A model generated the notes under the pieces. The model did not search any database, was not told the origin of the DNA, and saw only the letters and a program-made list of their open reading frames with translations. A stretch of 64,000 bases of DNA from Casuarius casuarius. Lineage: Eukaryota; Chordata; Aves; Casuariiformes; Casuariidae. The stretch is from assembly GCA_003342895.1 (NCBI GenBank), contig PTFA01000081.1, positions 665,167 to 729,166 of the forward strand, given 5' to 3'. A program made the position numbers and the translations under genes. Below are positions 62,601-64,000 of the stretch, one piece after another (the first letter of the stretch is position 1; each line of letters starts with the position of its first letter).

Positions 62601-64000
62601 ATCCATCCACAAGCTTCCTCTGGACAAAAAGCTAAAAGGGGGGATCGGGGGAAGGGAAAGAAGCACTGTCCATAGAGAAAAAACAAAAATAAACTACTCC
62701 TTCATCCCAAGCAAGACAGACACCTTTTTCTTCCTTCCTATCTTGATTGAAAGTCAAAATACTGTATTCTATCAGATACAAAACTCTAGTATGCATTTTG
62801 GAGTTTCCAGACTAAACTGCACATTCTTGTAGTAAGCATCCTCAGAGTAGTCCTCTTGTTACTCCGTTCTGGAACCCAAAAGGACCCAGTATGGCAAAGA
62901 ACGGTTCCTCTAAAGCATAGCAAGAGTACAGCACAGCTCTATTTCCAAGAAGCTGAAAAGAGACAGGATGGGGGATGGAAGAATAAAGTAATTACAAGCA
63001 GTTCCTCTCAGTGCTCTTCCACCATTAGATGCAGCACCCTCTTAAAGTTTGGGGATGAAATGAAATTAACACACACACACCCAATATCAACAAAAAAACC
63101 CACCCCACAACTGTAGCTTCCAGGGACTATGCTACTTGGAACCCCTTCTGCAGGAGTGGGTAGCCAGGACACAGTACTGTTAGGATTACAAGCAAGAGAG
63201 AAACCAGTAAGGAAAGACTCAGACAGCCAAAAAGCAGGTAAGTTTAAAGCAAAATGGTTTTGTCAGGATACCCTTTGCAAACAATAGTCAGCCTTTCTCT
63301 TTTCAAATAAGACTGTAAAGCAATAGCCAAAGTGCTTCATAGCAAAGCTTTTCATCGTTTTCTATTCTATAACGAAGCACATCTCAAATTCAGGAATTTT
63401 CTTGTTTTTTTAAATATTGAGCCCACTGTCCGCCTCTTAATTTAACCCAGCAAGAACTAGCTAGATTAGCTTTTATGGTGTCTGATCTTTTTTTTTTTTT
63501 TTTAAACTCTAATTGCCCTTCAAAAATATTTGTACAGCATTCACCTGAGCTTTATCCAAGTCACACTTAAACACTGAATCCCTTGAAAGAATAATCTGAA
63601 TTCAGTATTTGTGTATTTTTCCACTACAACTTCCTCCATCTCATTAATTTTTTTCCTATTTATAATTCAATATTAGCACTATTACAGTCCCACAAACACA
63701 AAACCACACAGAGTCACTCTGTTCCAGGATACACAACACAAAGTGGCAATTATTACTGCCATATACTGTATATTCACATTATGTCACCATTCATTCTTCT
63801 CCTAAAATTTTTGTCACCTAGCCAAAAAAAAAAGCAGGCTTTTCTATACCAGCTTGACCACACAGCGTTATACATTCCAACACTACTAAACAACAGCAGG
63901 CACTCTCTATAGATGTATTCGCTTGCACTTTTCCAAACGGTCTACTTTTTGCTAGAATCACACTGTTTCCCTCACGTTTGTGCTGATGATGTTAAAAAGA
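59640..64000 (-). other. EPS15: 3' part of EPS15 intron 1
   Basis: From the acceptor of exon 2 to the window edge. No CpG island or candidate exon 1 is present, so the EPS15 promoter lies outside. Content: the 52-bp tandem duplication, a TAA/ATA-rich patch near 61964-62030 and otherwise AT-rich unique sequence. Confidence 0.7.
62545..62648. repeat. 52-bp tandem duplication, two near-identical copies
   Basis: Copies at 62545-62596 and 62597-62648 differ internally at one site (c at 62569, t at 62621). Each contains ccatccatccac, aagctt and a G6 run. They lie in EPS15 intron 1. The near identity suggests a recent duplication or a two-copy remnant of a variable minisatellite. Confidence 0.85.

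Noticed and set aside
62312..62635. 107-codon plus-strand open frame overlapping the 52-bp duplication
   Set aside because: Part of the frame is the tandem repeat itself; it lies antisense inside EPS15 intron 1 without gene signals.
1..64000. CRISPR arrays, operons, rRNA or tRNA genes
   Set aside because: No regularly spaced direct repeats, no bacterial gene organisation and no cloverleaf with a B-box-like element was noticed; the window is vertebrate nuclear DNA.

Overview
This looks like a vertebrate nuclear genome window, most likely from a bird. The evidence is a multi-exon gene with GT-AG introns, one CpG island, a degenerate CR1-type LINE reverse-transcriptase fragment, few interspersed repeats and rather compact introns. 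About 40 isolated single N bases point to a draft assembly. None of the Ns I located lies in a coding exon.

The main content is EPS15 on the minus strand, from 59639 down to 17022, with a 3' UTR reaching to about 14.76 kb. I placed 24 coding exons, all with consensus splice sites and matching phases. They give 909 codons without a break, from the first EH domain to the stop codon. Only the short N-terminal exon 1 and its promoter are missing; they lie beyond position 64000. The protein order is three EH domains, a long coiled coil, a DPF-rich AP-2-binding region, a proline motif and two C-terminal ubiquitin-interacting motifs. EPS15 is an endocytic adaptor: the EH domains bind NPF cargo adaptors, the coiled coil oligomerises, the DPF region binds the AP-2 ear and the UIMs read ubiquitinated receptors.

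Two features separate this EPS15 from the canonical mammalian protein. The exon after EH2 carries a 37-codon extension that resembles the linker of the paralogue EPS15L1, with a built-in upstream donor that would give the short mammalian form. There is also a candidate 48-nt in-frame cassette exon between EH3 and the coiled coil.

Layout. 1-7241: no recognisable exon, a CR1 fragment and an unexplained GC-richer block. About 6880-7620: CpG island containing a probable minus-strand first coding exon (7242-7282) of the next gene; TTC39A is the candidate by mammalian gene order only. 7684-14762: intergenic, with a GC-richer block holding a pair of inverted YY1-like motifs and an old dispersed repeat. 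14763-17021: EPS15 3' UTR. 17022-59639: EPS15 exons 25 to 2. 59640-64000: part of EPS15 intron 1.

I found no CRISPR array, tRNA, rRNA or undescribed multi-gene system. The points most worth following are EPS15 isoform structure and splicing.
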